Below, in pieces: positions 1 to 8,522 of a stretch of DNA of 61,101 nt. Source of the DNA: an uncultured Rikenellaceae bacterium (GTDB lineage Bacteria; Bacteroidota; Bacteroidia; Bacteroidales; Rikenellaceae); assembly GCA_946486375.1 (NCBI GenBank), contig CAMLTW010000013.1, positions 1 through 61,101 of the forward strand, given 5' to 3'. The notes under the pieces were generated by a model. It did no database searches and was not told where the DNA came from. It worked only from the letters and a program-made list of their open reading frames with translations. A program made the translations under genes and the position numbers. The number at the start of each line of letters is the position of its first letter. Position 1 is the first letter of the stretch.

Positions 1-67
1 GAACCTATATTTGGTAATGCGTGCCTTTAACGCTTTTGGAAAGCAGAGGCCGTTCCCGTCTCTTTTT

Positions 68-829
68 TCAGCCCAATCGGACTTTTCCCTGGGTGTCCTG
101 TCCGTCCCGCATTCTTTCTTTCCGCTCCCTCAGAAAGATTTTATAGACCATAAAATGATTCTCCAATGCTTTCCGATATCCTTCCGCATCGTTTTTTTTC
201 AGATAATCCAACAGGTCGGAGTGGGTTACGATCCGGCCTTCCCGTTGCAGGCGCATGTTGATCGGTTGAAAAAGGCTTTGGAAATTGTCCTTGATGAACG
301 TGATGATGGGATGGATCAGCTCCTGGAACTGGGTGATGGTTTTGTTCCCCGTGATCCGGTAAAGTTTGGAATGGAAAAGGTACTCGCTCATCAGACCGTA
401 TTCGTTGTTCCGGAGCGCACCTCCCATCCGGACGATTTCCTCCAGTTCCTGCAGGTCTTTCGGCGTGATGTTGTAAAAAATGTCGTCGCAGATGCCCATT
501 TCCAGCGCCACCCGGAAGCCCAGAATGTCGAACATCAGTTCCTCCCCCATGATCCGCGGATTGGCGGCCCGTTTCATCCCCTCGAAAATGAACGGTTCCT
601 TCAACATCATTCCTTTCCGCGTCCGGGTTTCGATCATGCCGATCATTTTCAGCCGGCTGAGCGCTTCCCGGAGGACGCTTCGCGCCACCCCCAGCGTTTC
701 GGCCAGCACCTGTTCGCTCGGTATGGAATTTCCCGTGCACAGATTTTGTTCCCGGATGTAGGCGAGCAGTTTTTCCTCCACCTGATCCACCAACGTGATC
801 TGTTGATTTTCGATTTTCAGGTTTCTCAT
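68..829 (-). CDS. FadR-family (GntR/FCD) transcriptional regulator
   Basis: A 253-residue ligand-responsive DNA-binding repressor or activator. Residues about 12-75 form the GntR winged helix-turn-helix, with the recognition segment SEQVLAETLGVARSVLREAL followed by the wing TRKGMML. The C-terminal half is an all-helical FCD domain: the histidines in FHSKLYRITGN, THSDLLDYL and ENHF sit where this family binds a metal next to its effector pocket. The start at 829 was chosen over an upstream ATG at 946 because the promoter at 855-885 lies between them. A perfect palindrome with GTNNNAC spacing overlaps that promoter, so autoregulation is likely. FCD regulators usually sense small carboxylates or sugar acids; the ligand cannot be read from sequence. 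The divergent neighbour is glutamate decarboxylase, a possible second target. Confidence 0.93.
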   Translation of the reverse strand: MRNLKIENQQITLVDQVEEKLLAYIREQNLCTGNSIPSEQVLAETLGVARSVLREALSRLKMIGMIETRTRKGMMLKEPFIFEGMKRAANPRIMGEELMFDILGFRVALEMGICDDIFYNITPKDLQELEEIVRMGGALRNNEYGLMSEYLFHSKLYRITGNKTITQFQELIHPIITFIKDNFQSLFQPINMRLQREGRIVTHSDLLDYLKKNDAEGYRKALENHFMVYKIFLRERKERMRDGQDTQGKVRLG

Positions 830-844
830 GCCCGGAAAGGATTG

Positions 845-859
845 ATTTGTCTGACAAAT
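845..859. promoter_or_regulatory. Probable operator for the FadR-family regulator
   Basis: ATTTGTC-T-GACAAAT is a perfect 15-bp palindrome. It has the GT-NNN-AC core typical of GntR/FadR-family operators and overlaps the -7 element of the regulator's own promoter. A protein bound here would block that promoter. The match is seen directly; that this protein binds it is inference. Confidence 0.65.
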
Positions 860-885
860 ATAAAAAAAGTTTTTCAGGATCCAAA
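855..885 (-). promoter_or_regulatory. Bacteroidota promoter of the FadR-family regulator
   Basis: Reading the minus strand, TTTG (882-885) is followed after exactly 19 bases by TATATTTG (855-862), a perfect match to the Bacteroidota -33/-7 consensus TTTG-N19-21-TAnnTTTG. The start codon lies 25 bases downstream. Confidence 0.8.
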
Positions 886-1193
886 CGTTCGATACGGAAT
901 TGTTTTTGCGATCCGTATTTTTTATCCGGGTTCCGGTGCTTTTCATGCCGATGCGGATGGAGAACGTCGATGTCGTTCTTTTTTCCGCCGAAAATTTTCC
1001 GGGCGAAGAATAACCCCGGAAACATTTTTTCGGAGGGAAATGCCGGCGGGGTGTTTGCCGGGAACCGGGAGCCGGTTGAGCGTTTCCGTCCAGCGGTTCT
1101 CTCCGGAGGACAACTCCAAAAAGGTATGGTTTTTGAAACCCTTAACTCCGTACGATTCGTATCGGACGACTTTTAACTGATAACTTACAACAT

Positions 1194-3029
1194 ATGGGTA
1201 TGAAAACAGAGACAGACAATCTTAATGTGACCACTCCGATTTTCGGTTCGAAAGAAATGCTGAACGCCTCGCCGGTAGACGAAATACCCCAGCACGGTAC
1301 GGCGCCCCGGATCGCCTACCAGATGGTGAAAGACGAAACTTTTCCCCAGACGCAGCCCCGCCTGAATCTGGCGACTTTCGTCACCACTTATATGGACGAT
1401 TACGCCACGAAGCTGATGAACGAGGCGATCAACGTCAACTTCATCGACGAGACGGAGTATCCCCGTGTGGCCATGATGAGCGCCAAGTGCATCAACATCC
1501 TGGCCAACCTCTGGAATACGCCGGAACAGGCCAAATGGAAGGCCGGAGCGTTGGCCATCGGATCGTCGGAAGCCTGTATGCTGGGAGGCGTGGCCGCCTG
1601 GCTGCGTTGGCGGGAACGTCGGAAAGCGGCCGGAAAGCCGTTCGACAAACCCAATTTCGTGATCTCTTCGGGTTACCAGGTCGTCTGGGAAAAATTCGCC
1701 CAATTGTGGCAGATCGAAATGCGTACGGTGCCTCTGTCCACGCAGCATCCGACGCTCGATCCGCAGGAGGCACTGAAAATGTGCGATGAAAATACCATTT
1801 GCATCGTACCGATTGAAGGCGTGACCTGGACGGGATTGAACGACGACGTGGAAGCGATCGACAAGGCTCTCGACGAGTACAATGCCAAGACGGGCTACGA
1901 AGTATGTATCCATGTGGACGCCGCTTCGGGCGGTTTCATCCTGCCTTTCCTCGATCCCGACACCAAGTGGGATTTCCGGTTGAAATGGGTGCTTTCGATC
2001 AGCACTTCCGGACACAAGTACGGGCTGGTTTATCCCGGTTTGGGTTGGGTGATCTGGAGAGACAAGAAATACCTGCCGGGTTCGATGTCTTTCAGCGTGA
2101 ACTATCTGGGTGCCGAAGTGACGCAGGTGGGGCTGAACTTCTCCCGTCCGGCCGCTCAGGTGCTGGGGCAGTACTACCAGTTCATCCGGCTGGGCTTCGA
2201 GGGTTACAAGGCCGTGCAGTCCAACAGCATGAAGATCGCCCAATACACGCATGACCGGATCGGGAAAATGGGGCCGTTCGTGAACTACAGCGATGAGGTG
2301 GTGAATCCGCTTTTCATCTGGTCTCTGAAGCCCGAATACGCGAAAAAGGCCAATTGGACGCTCTACGACTTGCAGGCCAAACTGCAGGAAAGCGGCTGGA
2401 TGGTGCCTGCCTATACGCTTCCTGCCAACCTCGAGGAAACCGTGGTGATGCGGGTCGTGGTGAAGGAAGGTTTCAGCATGGATATGGCCGATATGCTCCT
2501 GACCGACATGCAGGCCGCCGTAGCCGAACTCGAAAAACTCGAATATCCGACGCCTACCCGATTGAAACAGGAACGTCAGGAAGGGGTAGCGGCGAAGGTG
2601 TTCACCCATACCGGACGTCCGAAAGATTGTGCAGGCGGAAAATGCAAATCATCCGATATGGATCGGAAATCACACAATATGTCAAATCAAAAATCAAAAG
2701 CCATGAACGACAACATGTACGACAACAATTCAAGCAGCATGAACAACAGTTCGTCTGACCAGAATCAGGGCCAGAACCAAAGTCAGGATCAGAACCAGAG
2801 CTACGGACAGACCAATTCCGGACAGGGTTCTTTCGGCAGCCAGAGCGGTTCGAGCCAGAATTCGAACCAGTCTACCGGCAATTACGGTCAGACTTCCAAC
2901 AGCGACCACAGCTCTTACCAACAGCAGGGCCAGTCGCAGAATGCTTCGGATCGGTGGTCTTCTTCGGACGACATGAACAGCCAGAGCGGCCAGAGCCGGA
3001 AAGAAGAAGAATACATCTCATCGAAATAA
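1194..3029 (+). CDS. gadB: Glutamate decarboxylase with a Q/N/S/G-rich C-terminal tail
   Basis: A PLP enzyme converting glutamate to GABA plus CO2, consuming a proton; in gut bacteria it usually serves acid resistance. The catalytic core covers residues 1 to about 480. The PLP lysine is about residue 275 in STSGHKYGLVYPGLGW, and HVDAASGGF is the PLP-pocket aspartate motif. The core ends in HTGRPKDCAGGKC, near the usual family length of about 466. About 127 more residues follow, almost entirely N, Q, S, G and D with scattered Y, ending in a charged EEEY segment. This tail is not part of the known fold. A second start two codons in (1200) is equally possible. No glutaminase or GABA antiporter gene is adjacent, unlike many gad loci. 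Confidence 0.95.
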   Translation: MGMKTETDNLNVTTPIFGSKEMLNASPVDEIPQHGTAPRIAYQMVKDETFPQTQPRLNLATFVTTYMDDYATKLMNEAINVNFIDETEYPRVAMMSAKCINILANLWNTPEQAKWKAGALAIGSSEACMLGGVAAWLRWRERRKAAGKPFDKPNFVISSGYQVVWEKFAQLWQIEMRTVPLSTQHPTLDPQEALKMCDENTICIVPIEGVTWTGLNDDVEAIDKALDEYNAKTGYEVCIHVDAASGGFILPFLDPDTKWDFRLKWVLSISTSGHKYGLVYPGLGWVIWRDKKYLPGSMSFSVNYLGAEVTQVGLNFSRPAAQVLGQYYQFIRLGFEGYKAVQSNSMKIAQYTHDRIGKMGPFVNYSDEVVNPLFIWSLKPEYAKKANWTLYDLQAKLQESGWMVPAYTLPANLEETVVMRVVVKEGFSMDMADMLLTDMQAAVAELEKLEYPTPTRLKQERQEGVAAKVFTHTGRPKDCAGGKCKSSDMDRKSHNMSNQKSKAMNDNMYDNNSSSMNNSSSDQNQGQNQSQDQNQSYGQTNSGQGSFGSQSGSSQNSNQSTGNYGQTSNSDHSSYQQQGQSQNASDRWSSSDDMNSQSGQSRKEEEYISSK

Positions 3030-3048
3030 TTTTTCATGCGGTAAATGC

Positions 3049-3081
3049 AGGCCGGCCCGTTTCAGCGGGCCGGCCTTTTTG
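3049..3081 (+). terminator. Rho-independent terminator after glutamate decarboxylase
   Basis: An 11-bp perfect GC-rich stem (AGGCCGGCCCG / CGGGCCGGCCT) with a 6-base loop is followed by a run of T, 20 bases after the stop codon. Confidence 0.9.
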
Positions 3082-3201
3082 TTCGGATGTATCCGGATGC
3101 AGGGTGTTTTCCCGTTCCGTATTTTTTCCATATCTTGCGAATCCTTTACGGTTCCGGGGGCGAAGCGTTCGCTTCTTCCGGAGGTTTCGGGCAGATATGG
3201 A

Positions 3202-3693
3202 ATGGGACATCGGGTAACGATATATACGGACGGTTCGGCGCTGGGAAACCCCGGCAGGGGAGGATACGGCATCGTCCTGATTTCGGGGAAGTACCGTCGG
3301 GAAATAGCGCAGGGATATGCGCTCACTACCAACAATCGCATGGAGTTGCTGGCGGTCATCGTGGCGCTGGAGGCTTTGAAGATGCCCTGCGAGGTCACCG
3401 TTTATTCCGATTCCCGGTACGTGGTGGATGCGGTGGAAAAGGGATGGCTGCCGCAATGGGTCCGGACGAATTTCAAGGGAAAGAAAAACGCCGATCTCTG
3501 GAGACGGTATCTGCAGGTTGCGGGCCGCCACCGGATCGCTTTCGTTTGGGTGAAAGGGCATGCCGAAATTCCGGAAAACGAACGTTGCGACCGGCTGGCG
3601 GTAGCGGCCGCCGGTTCGGGGAACCTGCTGGAAGACACCGGTTACCTGCTCGCTCAGGCAGATGAAAACCCGAAAATGGATTTCCAGGATTGA
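3202..3693 (+). CDS. rnhA: Ribonuclease HI
   Basis: A 163-residue endonuclease that cuts the RNA strand of RNA-DNA hybrids, for example Okazaki primers and R-loops. All acidic metal-binding positions are present: D10 in YTDGSALGNPG, E48 in NNRMELLAV, D70 in YSDSRYVV and D130 in ERCDRLA, plus the VKGH loop histidine. The positions nearly match E. coli RNase HI. The start at 3202 was chosen because the fold begins at once (MGHRVTIYTDG); upstream in-frame codons have no similarity to the family. It follows the decarboxylase terminator and converges on the alkaline phosphatase gene, sharing a long hairpin with it. Confidence 0.95.
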   Translation: MGHRVTIYTDGSALGNPGRGGYGIVLISGKYRREIAQGYALTTNNRMELLAVIVALEALKMPCEVTVYSDSRYVVDAVEKGWLPQWVRTNFKGKKNADLWRRYLQVAGRHRIAFVWVKGHAEIPENERCDRLAVAAAGSGNLLEDTGYLLAQADENPKMDFQD

Positions 3694-3780
3694 TCCGGCA
3701 TCGTGACGCCGGAGCTTTTCAGTGAGAGGGACATGAATCGAAAATTCTCTTTTTCGGCAGGGTTTCCGGAAAAGAGTTGA

Positions 3781-3822
3781 ACATATGAAAGGGGGCTGCC
3801 GCCGCAGCCCCCTTTCATATGT
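3781..3822. terminator. 19-bp perfect hairpin, probable bidirectional terminator
   Basis: ACATATGAAAGGGGGCTGC pairs perfectly with its complement across a 4-base loop (CGCC). It lies between convergent genes, with A/T-rich outer arms that give short U-tracts in both directions. Confidence 0.7.
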
Positions 3823-3843
3823 TTGGATAATGCCGGGCCGTTT

Positions 3844-4926
3844 CTATTCGAGCCGGAGCAGCGCCGCGATTTTTTTCGGAATATCCGTGTTTTCCATGAT
3901 TCCCGTGAACTGTTCCGCGCCGGTTCCGTACGCGTAGACCGGAACCATGACTGCCGTGTGTCCCGAAGTGCCGAATTTATATCCCGGGACGGTTTTATCC
4001 TGTCTGGAAGCGGGAAGCGAGAACCCTCCCGTTTCGTGGTCGGCGGTAACTACGACCAGCGTGCTGGGGTTGCGGTCCGCGAAATCGAAGGCTTCCCGGA
4101 TAGCCGTGTCGAAGTCGAGCAATTCCGCCACGATGGTTTCCCCTTCGTTGGCATGGCCTCCGCCATCGATCTGCGAACCTTCGATCATGACGAAGAAACC
4201 TTCCGGGTTGTTGTTTTTCAGGATGGTCAACGCCTGCCGGGTCGCTTCCGGAAGCATGTCGCCCCGCCCCGCCCGAATGCGGGGCAGGTGGCCGTCGGCC
4301 AGCAGCGCGGCCACTTTTCCCCGGTCGATGCTTTTGACATCGTCGAGCGTGTAAACCGTCCGATAGCCTTTGGCCTGCAATTCTTTCAAGAGGTCTTTCC
4401 CGTCGTTCCGCCGGTCGAACTTGCGTTTGCCGCCTCCGATGAACAGGTCGATGCCCGTTTTCAGAAAGTCCAGCGCGATTTCCTCCTCGTTCTTGCGGCT
4501 TTCGTTGTGGGCGATGAAAGAAGCGGGGGTAGCGTTGGTGATTTCGTAGGTAGCGACCAGACCGGTTGCCAATCCTTTTTCCTCGGCTCGTTCCAGAATG
4601 GTTTTCAGCGGTCTTTTTTCCGGATCCATGCCTATGTAGCCGTTGTTGGTTTTGTGACCGGTGGCAAGAGCGGTTCCTCCCGCCGCAGAATCGGTGATTT
4701 TGCTGTCGGCGGAGTACGTTTTGGCAAACCCGGTAAAGGCGGCCCGTTCCAGCGCGAGCGGTTGCGGAGATTCCAGCATGGCGGCGGAAACCTGCGTCAG
4801 CCCCATGCCGTCGCCGATCATCAGAATCACGTTTTTTACCGCAGGTACTGTTTGCTGGGCCTGTATGGAGGCGGCGAGAAATATCCCGCAGAAGATTCCC
4901 AGCAGGCGCCGGATGGAATTTTCCAT
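3844..4926 (-). CDS. phoA: Alkaline phosphatase, exported
   Basis: A 360-residue metal-dependent phosphomonoesterase that frees phosphate from organic esters in the periplasm. Residues 1 to about 24 are a signal peptide ending SIQAQQ. Motifs in order: VILMIGDGMG with metal ligand D39; the nucleophile Ser80 in TDSAAGGTALATGHK; MIEGSQIDGGGHAN and VVTADHETGGFSLP, which supply zinc ligands; and GTSGHTAVMVPVYAYG near the C-terminus. The start at 4926 is supported by the signal peptide and by a TATTTTTG promoter element just upstream; an in-frame ATG at 5232 would run into the gdhA terminator. It stands alone on the minus strand. Confidence 0.94.
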   Translation of the reverse strand: MENSIRRLLGIFCGIFLAASIQAQQTVPAVKNVILMIGDGMGLTQVSAAMLESPQPLALERAAFTGFAKTYSADSKITDSAAGGTALATGHKTNNGYIGMDPEKRPLKTILERAEEKGLATGLVATYEITNATPASFIAHNESRKNEEEIALDFLKTGIDLFIGGGKRKFDRRNDGKDLLKELQAKGYRTVYTLDDVKSIDRGKVAALLADGHLPRIRAGRGDMLPEATRQALTILKNNNPEGFFVMIEGSQIDGGGHANEGETIVAELLDFDTAIREAFDFADRNPSTLVVVTADHETGGFSLPASRQDKTVPGYKFGTSGHTAVMVPVYAYGTGAEQFTGIMENTDIPKKIAALLRLE

Positions 4927-4961
4927 GAAAATGTGGTTTGAACGGTATACGATTATTTTTT

Positions 4962-4969
4962 CAAAAATA
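4962..4969 (-). promoter_or_regulatory. Promoter -7 element of alkaline phosphatase
   Basis: TATTTTTG on the minus strand matches TAnnTTTG, 35 bases before the start codon. A weak TTTT-type -33 lies 19 bases further upstream. No PhoB-box-like repeat was recognised. Confidence 0.6.
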
Positions 4970-5152
4970 CGGAATTTACAGGTATGCGAAAACTTTAATT
5001 CATCGATTTTGGCATTTCGTTCGCTCGCGTGTGAAATGCCTTCGGTATCGGTTTGCCGGCCGGAGGAAGGGGGCTTACCGTTTCCGTGTAAGGGATTTTG
5101 TCCGGGAGAGGATTTCCGGTTGCGGGATTTCGGAGCCGGGCATTTGAAAAAG

Positions 5153-5185
5153 AAAAGCGGCGGAACATGCGTTCCGCCGCTTTTT
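5153..5185 (-). terminator. Rho-independent terminator of gdhA
   Basis: On the minus strand, a 14-bp stem (AAAAGCGGCGGAAC and its complement) with a 4-base loop is followed by a T-rich tract, about 20 bases after the gdhA stop codon. Confidence 0.88.
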
Positions 5186-5203
5186 CCACGGAAAGGAAAC
5201 CGA

Positions 5204-6559
5204 TTAAACGATCCCCTGTGCCAGCATGGCATTGGCCACTTTGATGAATCCCGCGATGTTGGCTCCTTTCACATAGTTGATGTATCCGTCCGGTTCCGTG
5301 CCGTATTTGCAGCAGGCGGCGTGGATGTTTTTCATGATGCCGTGCAGCTTGTTGTCCACCTCCTCCGGCGACCACAGCAGGCGCATGGAGTTCTGGCACA
5401 TTTCCAGTCCGGAAGTCGCCACCCCGCCGGCGTTGGCCGCTTTCCCCGGTGCGTAAAGAATCCGGCTTTTCTGGAACACTTCGATGGCTTCCGGCGTCGA
5501 AGGCATGTTGGCCCCTTCGGCTACGCAAATGCAACCGTTGTCCACCAGCATTCGGGCCTCTTCGCCCGAAATTTCATTCTGCGTGGCGCAGGGCAGGGCG
5601 ATGTCGCATTTGACGCTCCACGGTCTCTGGCCTTCGAAATACTGCGCTTCCGGATATTTTTCCGCATATTCCCGGATCCGGCCCCGGAAGATGTTCTTCA
5701 GTTCCAGAACGTATTCGAGCTTGTCCGCATCGATGCCTTTCGGATCGTAGATGTATCCGTTCGAATCCGACAGGGTCACCACTTTTCCGCCCAGTGCCGT
5801 CGCTTTCCGGACGGCGTATTGAGCTACGTTCCCCGAACCGGAAACGGCTACGGTTTTTCCCTGGAAGGATTCGCCGCGGGTGGCCAGCATTTCCTGAGCG
5901 AAGTAGCAGGTGCCGTAGCCAGTCGCTTCGGGACGCATCGGGCTGCCGCCCCATTCGATTCCCTTGCCCGTGAGCGTGCCGGTGAATTCGTTGCGCAGCC
6001 TCTTGTACTGTCCGTACAGGAAACCGATTTCCCGACCGCCCACGCCGATATCCCCGGCCGGAACATCGGTGTCGGCTCCGATGTGCTTGGAAAGTTCGGT
6101 CATGAACGACTGGCAGAATTTCATCACCTCATTGTCGGATTTGCCCTTGGGGTTGAAATCCGATCCTCCCTTGCCGCCGCCCATCGGCAGGGTGGTCAGG
6201 CTGTTCTTGAAGACCTGTTCGAAGGCCAGGAATTTCAGGATGCTCAGGTTGACCGAAGGATGGAAACGCAGCCCTCCCTTGTAGGGGCCGATGGCGCTGT
6301 TCATCTGGATACGGTACCCGCGGTTGATTTCGAGTTCTCCCTTATCGTTGAGCCAGGGCACCCGGAATATGATGACCCGTTCGGGTTCGGCGATTCTTTC
6401 CAGCACTTTCATTTTCATGAGGGCCGGATTTTCCACGATATAGGGAGCGAGGCTTTCCACCACTTCCTGAACGGCCTGATGGAATTCCTTTTCCCCCGGA
6501 TTTTTCGTCCGGATCCGGTCCATGAACTCTTCTACATACTTGGCAACGTGCTTTTCCAT
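5204..6559 (-). CDS. gdhA: Glutamate dehydrogenase, hexameric NADP-type
   Basis: A 451-residue enzyme linking 2-oxoglutarate and ammonia to glutamate, the main ammonium-assimilation step in many Bacteroidales. Seen in order: GPYKGGLRFHP at 91-101 (substrate-binding lysine), LPMGGGKGGSDFNPKGKSD with catalytic Lys130, DVPAGDIGVGGRE, and a Rossmann segment VAVSGSGNVAQYAV for the nucleotide. The length equals that of the short hexameric GDHs. Sequence alone suggests NADP(H), as for E. coli GdhA relatives, but cofactor use is not proven. It has its own promoter and terminator. Glutamate decarboxylase in the same window would consume its product. Confidence 0.96.
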   Translation of the reverse strand: MEKHVAKYVEEFMDRIRTKNPGEKEFHQAVQEVVESLAPYIVENPALMKMKVLERIAEPERVIIFRVPWLNDKGELEINRGYRIQMNSAIGPYKGGLRFHPSVNLSILKFLAFEQVFKNSLTTLPMGGGKGGSDFNPKGKSDNEVMKFCQSFMTELSKHIGADTDVPAGDIGVGGREIGFLYGQYKRLRNEFTGTLTGKGIEWGGSPMRPEATGYGTCYFAQEMLATRGESFQGKTVAVSGSGNVAQYAVRKATALGGKVVTLSDSNGYIYDPKGIDADKLEYVLELKNIFRGRIREYAEKYPEAQYFEGQRPWSVKCDIALPCATQNEISGEEARMLVDNGCICVAEGANMPSTPEAIEVFQKSRILYAPGKAANAGGVATSGLEMCQNSMRLLWSPEEVDNKLHGIMKNIHAACCKYGTEPDGYINYVKGANIAGFIKVANAMLAQGIV

Positions 6560-6859
6560 TGTGCGAGCGATTTTAAAATTGATCCGTTTTTTATTTTCAG
6601 GCTGTAAAAATAAAAAATCGCGGTTAATTTTTCAAACTTTTTTTATGTTTCTGTATTTTTATCTCCGGGTTTTGTTTGAATTTTAACATAAATATGGTTA
6701 AGGAATTGCGGGGTAATCCATTACTTGGGTATTAAATTCTAATAAAAAGGTTTTTCCGAAGTGAAAAATCGTTATCTGCGCAGGAAGCGATGAAAAAAAT
6801 ACGACAGATGAAATCGGGCCCCGTTTCGAGGAGGAACGGGTAAAAAGAAGGAACAGGGC
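6560..6859. other. AT-rich intergenic region upstream of gdhA
   Basis: 300 bases with no gene. It carries the gdhA promoter on the left. The right part follows the stop of the helical-repeat gene and has only a short CCCGTT/AACGGG stem with no adjacent T-run. Nothing else recognisable. Confidence 0.5.
6605..6636 (-). promoter_or_regulatory. Promoter of gdhA
   Basis: On the minus strand, TTTG (6633-6636) then a 20-base spacer and TATTTTTA (6605-6612), one mismatch from TAnnTTTG. It lies about 45 bases before the start codon in strongly AT-rich DNA. Confidence 0.55.
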
Positions 6860-8407
6860 TCATTCTGCCACGGCCTTTTCCCATTTTTTCCGGACGATGT
6901 CGGCCACCGAAGTTCCTTTGATTTTGCTTTCCAGCCATGCCATGATGTCCAGGTAGTAGAACGTCCGCCTTTCGTAGGGATGGGAAGTGTAGGGCAGGAG
7001 CCGTTCGTACAGGTTTTTGAGTTCCTGCCTGAAATCACTGTGATAGTAGGTATTGAGCCTTTTCAAAAACAGGATCATTTCCTGCTGGACATGGTGCAGG
7101 TCGTTCATCTTTACCAGAAAGGCGTACACGGCTTTGATCTGATAGTCGATGTTGTAGTCGATCCCCGCTTCGTAGGAGGCGATGAGGTTCAGAATCCGCG
7201 CATAGCATTGCAGGTCCCTGCGAACCTGCGGATCGCGGGTGGAAATGATCCGCTGCAGGTAGTCGATGCATTTCCTGTAATCGTCGTTGCCGAAGTACAT
7301 GCAGGCGAACTTATAGTAAAACAGCATCTTGTGATGCAGGTCGATGTAGTCGGCATGATCCGTTATGAACGCTTCGGCCTTTTCGATGATCCGGGTTCCC
7401 TCCCGGAAATTCCCCTCGAAGAGATGCAGGTTCAACAACTGGTAATAATAGAGCATGTCGTACAGCGTGGCCGCATTCCGGTTGATTCCTGCGATCGCTT
7501 CCCGTTCCTCCGAGAGCTTTTCGAACACCTCCGCGTATTTCCGATATTTGCCCATGAAGAAAAGCCCTTCCATCAGCCGGGAATACCCTTTCAGGTAGTT
7601 GTCGTACATGGCGGTTTTCATGTGCGGCATTTTTTCATACAGGTCGATCCATTTGCAGGCATACCGGTAGGATATCCGGAAGTTGTGCAGGATGTAGTTG
7701 TACCAGGCACGCGACTGGCAGTAATAGATGTTTTCCGTGAAGGAAAGTTTCTGTCTGCTGTACTTGTCGAGACGCGGTTTGAAATACCGGGTCACGAGTT
7801 TCAGATCCTTTTCCGAGCGTACGTAGCCCAGTTTCAGGTAAAGTCCGTAGAGTTGTACGGAGATGTTGGAAAGCTCGTTCGTCCGGGAAACGGTGGTGCA
7901 GAGCCGTTCCGCTTCCCGGCTGATCTGGGCCGAATGGTCGGTCATCGCCCGGTCGATCCGGAGGGTTTCTATGTTTTTCTGAAAGTCGATGATTTCCAGT
8001 TCCAGCATGTGGCATTCGTGGGCGGCGGCGATTTCCCGCGCCTTTTCCAACAGCTTGAAACTTTGCCGATAGTGTCCCTTGTTGTACAGGATTTGAGCGA
8101 AGTCGATCTGTTCCCGCAACTGCATGCCCGTATTCTTTTGCGTATTCAGCAGGCGCATGCTCACCAGTATCTGTTTGTACAGGTGGGCTTTCATGTTGGG
8201 CAGCTGTTCCTTCTTGACCGGACATTTTTTGAGGATCCGGCCCTCGTCGTACTCGTCCAGCGCATCGAATACATCGAACAGCATCAGGAACTTTGCGTCC
8301 TGATTGCCCGAAAGCCGGGTGGCGTATAGTTTGAAGTTCCGTTTTTCGGCCTTGCTCATCGACTTGATGAGTTCGAAAACGGGTTCCTGTCTGTTGCTGT
8401 TCGGCAT
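6860..8407 (-). CDS. Conserved helical-repeat (TPR-like) protein, unknown function
   Basis: A 515-residue protein of unknown function. It is almost wholly alpha-helical, with many aromatic residues at helix ends (for example FYYLDIMAW, YYYQLLNLHLFEGNF, YYKFACMYFGNDDYRKCIDYL), a pattern of degenerate TPR or similar solenoid repeats. No signal peptide, membrane segment or catalytic motif is visible, so it is probably a cytosolic scaffold. The N-terminal part (VFELIKSMSKAEKRNFKLYA) resembles a short helical cap seen in Bacteroidales proteins of this kind. The start at 8407 is chosen because a TATCTTTG element lies 20 bases upstream and the sequence before it is not protein-like. It is monocistronic. 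Confidence 0.82.
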   Translation of the reverse strand: MPNSNRQEPVFELIKSMSKAEKRNFKLYATRLSGNQDAKFLMLFDVFDALDEYDEGRILKKCPVKKEQLPNMKAHLYKQILVSMRLLNTQKNTGMQLREQIDFAQILYNKGHYRQSFKLLEKAREIAAAHECHMLELEIIDFQKNIETLRIDRAMTDHSAQISREAERLCTTVSRTNELSNISVQLYGLYLKLGYVRSEKDLKLVTRYFKPRLDKYSRQKLSFTENIYYCQSRAWYNYILHNFRISYRYACKWIDLYEKMPHMKTAMYDNYLKGYSRLMEGLFFMGKYRKYAEVFEKLSEEREAIAGINRNAATLYDMLYYYQLLNLHLFEGNFREGTRIIEKAEAFITDHADYIDLHHKMLFYYKFACMYFGNDDYRKCIDYLQRIISTRDPQVRRDLQCYARILNLIASYEAGIDYNIDYQIKAVYAFLVKMNDLHHVQQEMILFLKRLNTYYHSDFRQELKNLYERLLPYTSHPYERRTFYYLDIMAWLESKIKGTSVADIVRKKWEKAVAE

Positions 8408-8426
8408 CGTGGAAACGGTTATCTTA

Positions 8427-8434
8427 CAAAGATA
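8427..8434 (-). promoter_or_regulatory. Promoter -7 element of the helical-repeat gene
   Basis: TATCTTTG on the minus strand is a perfect TAnnTTTG, 20 bases upstream of the chosen start. No clear -33 is visible. Confidence 0.6.
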
Positions 8435-8522
8435 ATAAAATTCACCGGTTTTCCCGGTAAATCTTTTTTGCCAGCGGGCAGGAAAGGGGAACGCTGTTTG
8501 GTGACGGAACAATGTCGGAATA

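Larger units (their letters stand above)
830..1193. other. Divergent intergenic region between regulator and decarboxylase
   Basis: 364 bases without a gene. The left end holds the regulator's promoter and operator (845-885). No clean TAnnTTTG element was found for the decarboxylase on the right, so its promoter is not assigned. Open frames here on either strand read as translations of non-coding DNA. Confidence 0.5.

Noticed and set aside
11-1180. A 389-codon plus-strand frame at the window start.
   Set aside because: Antisense to the FadR-family gene, which has clear domains; the frame has no recognisable protein features.
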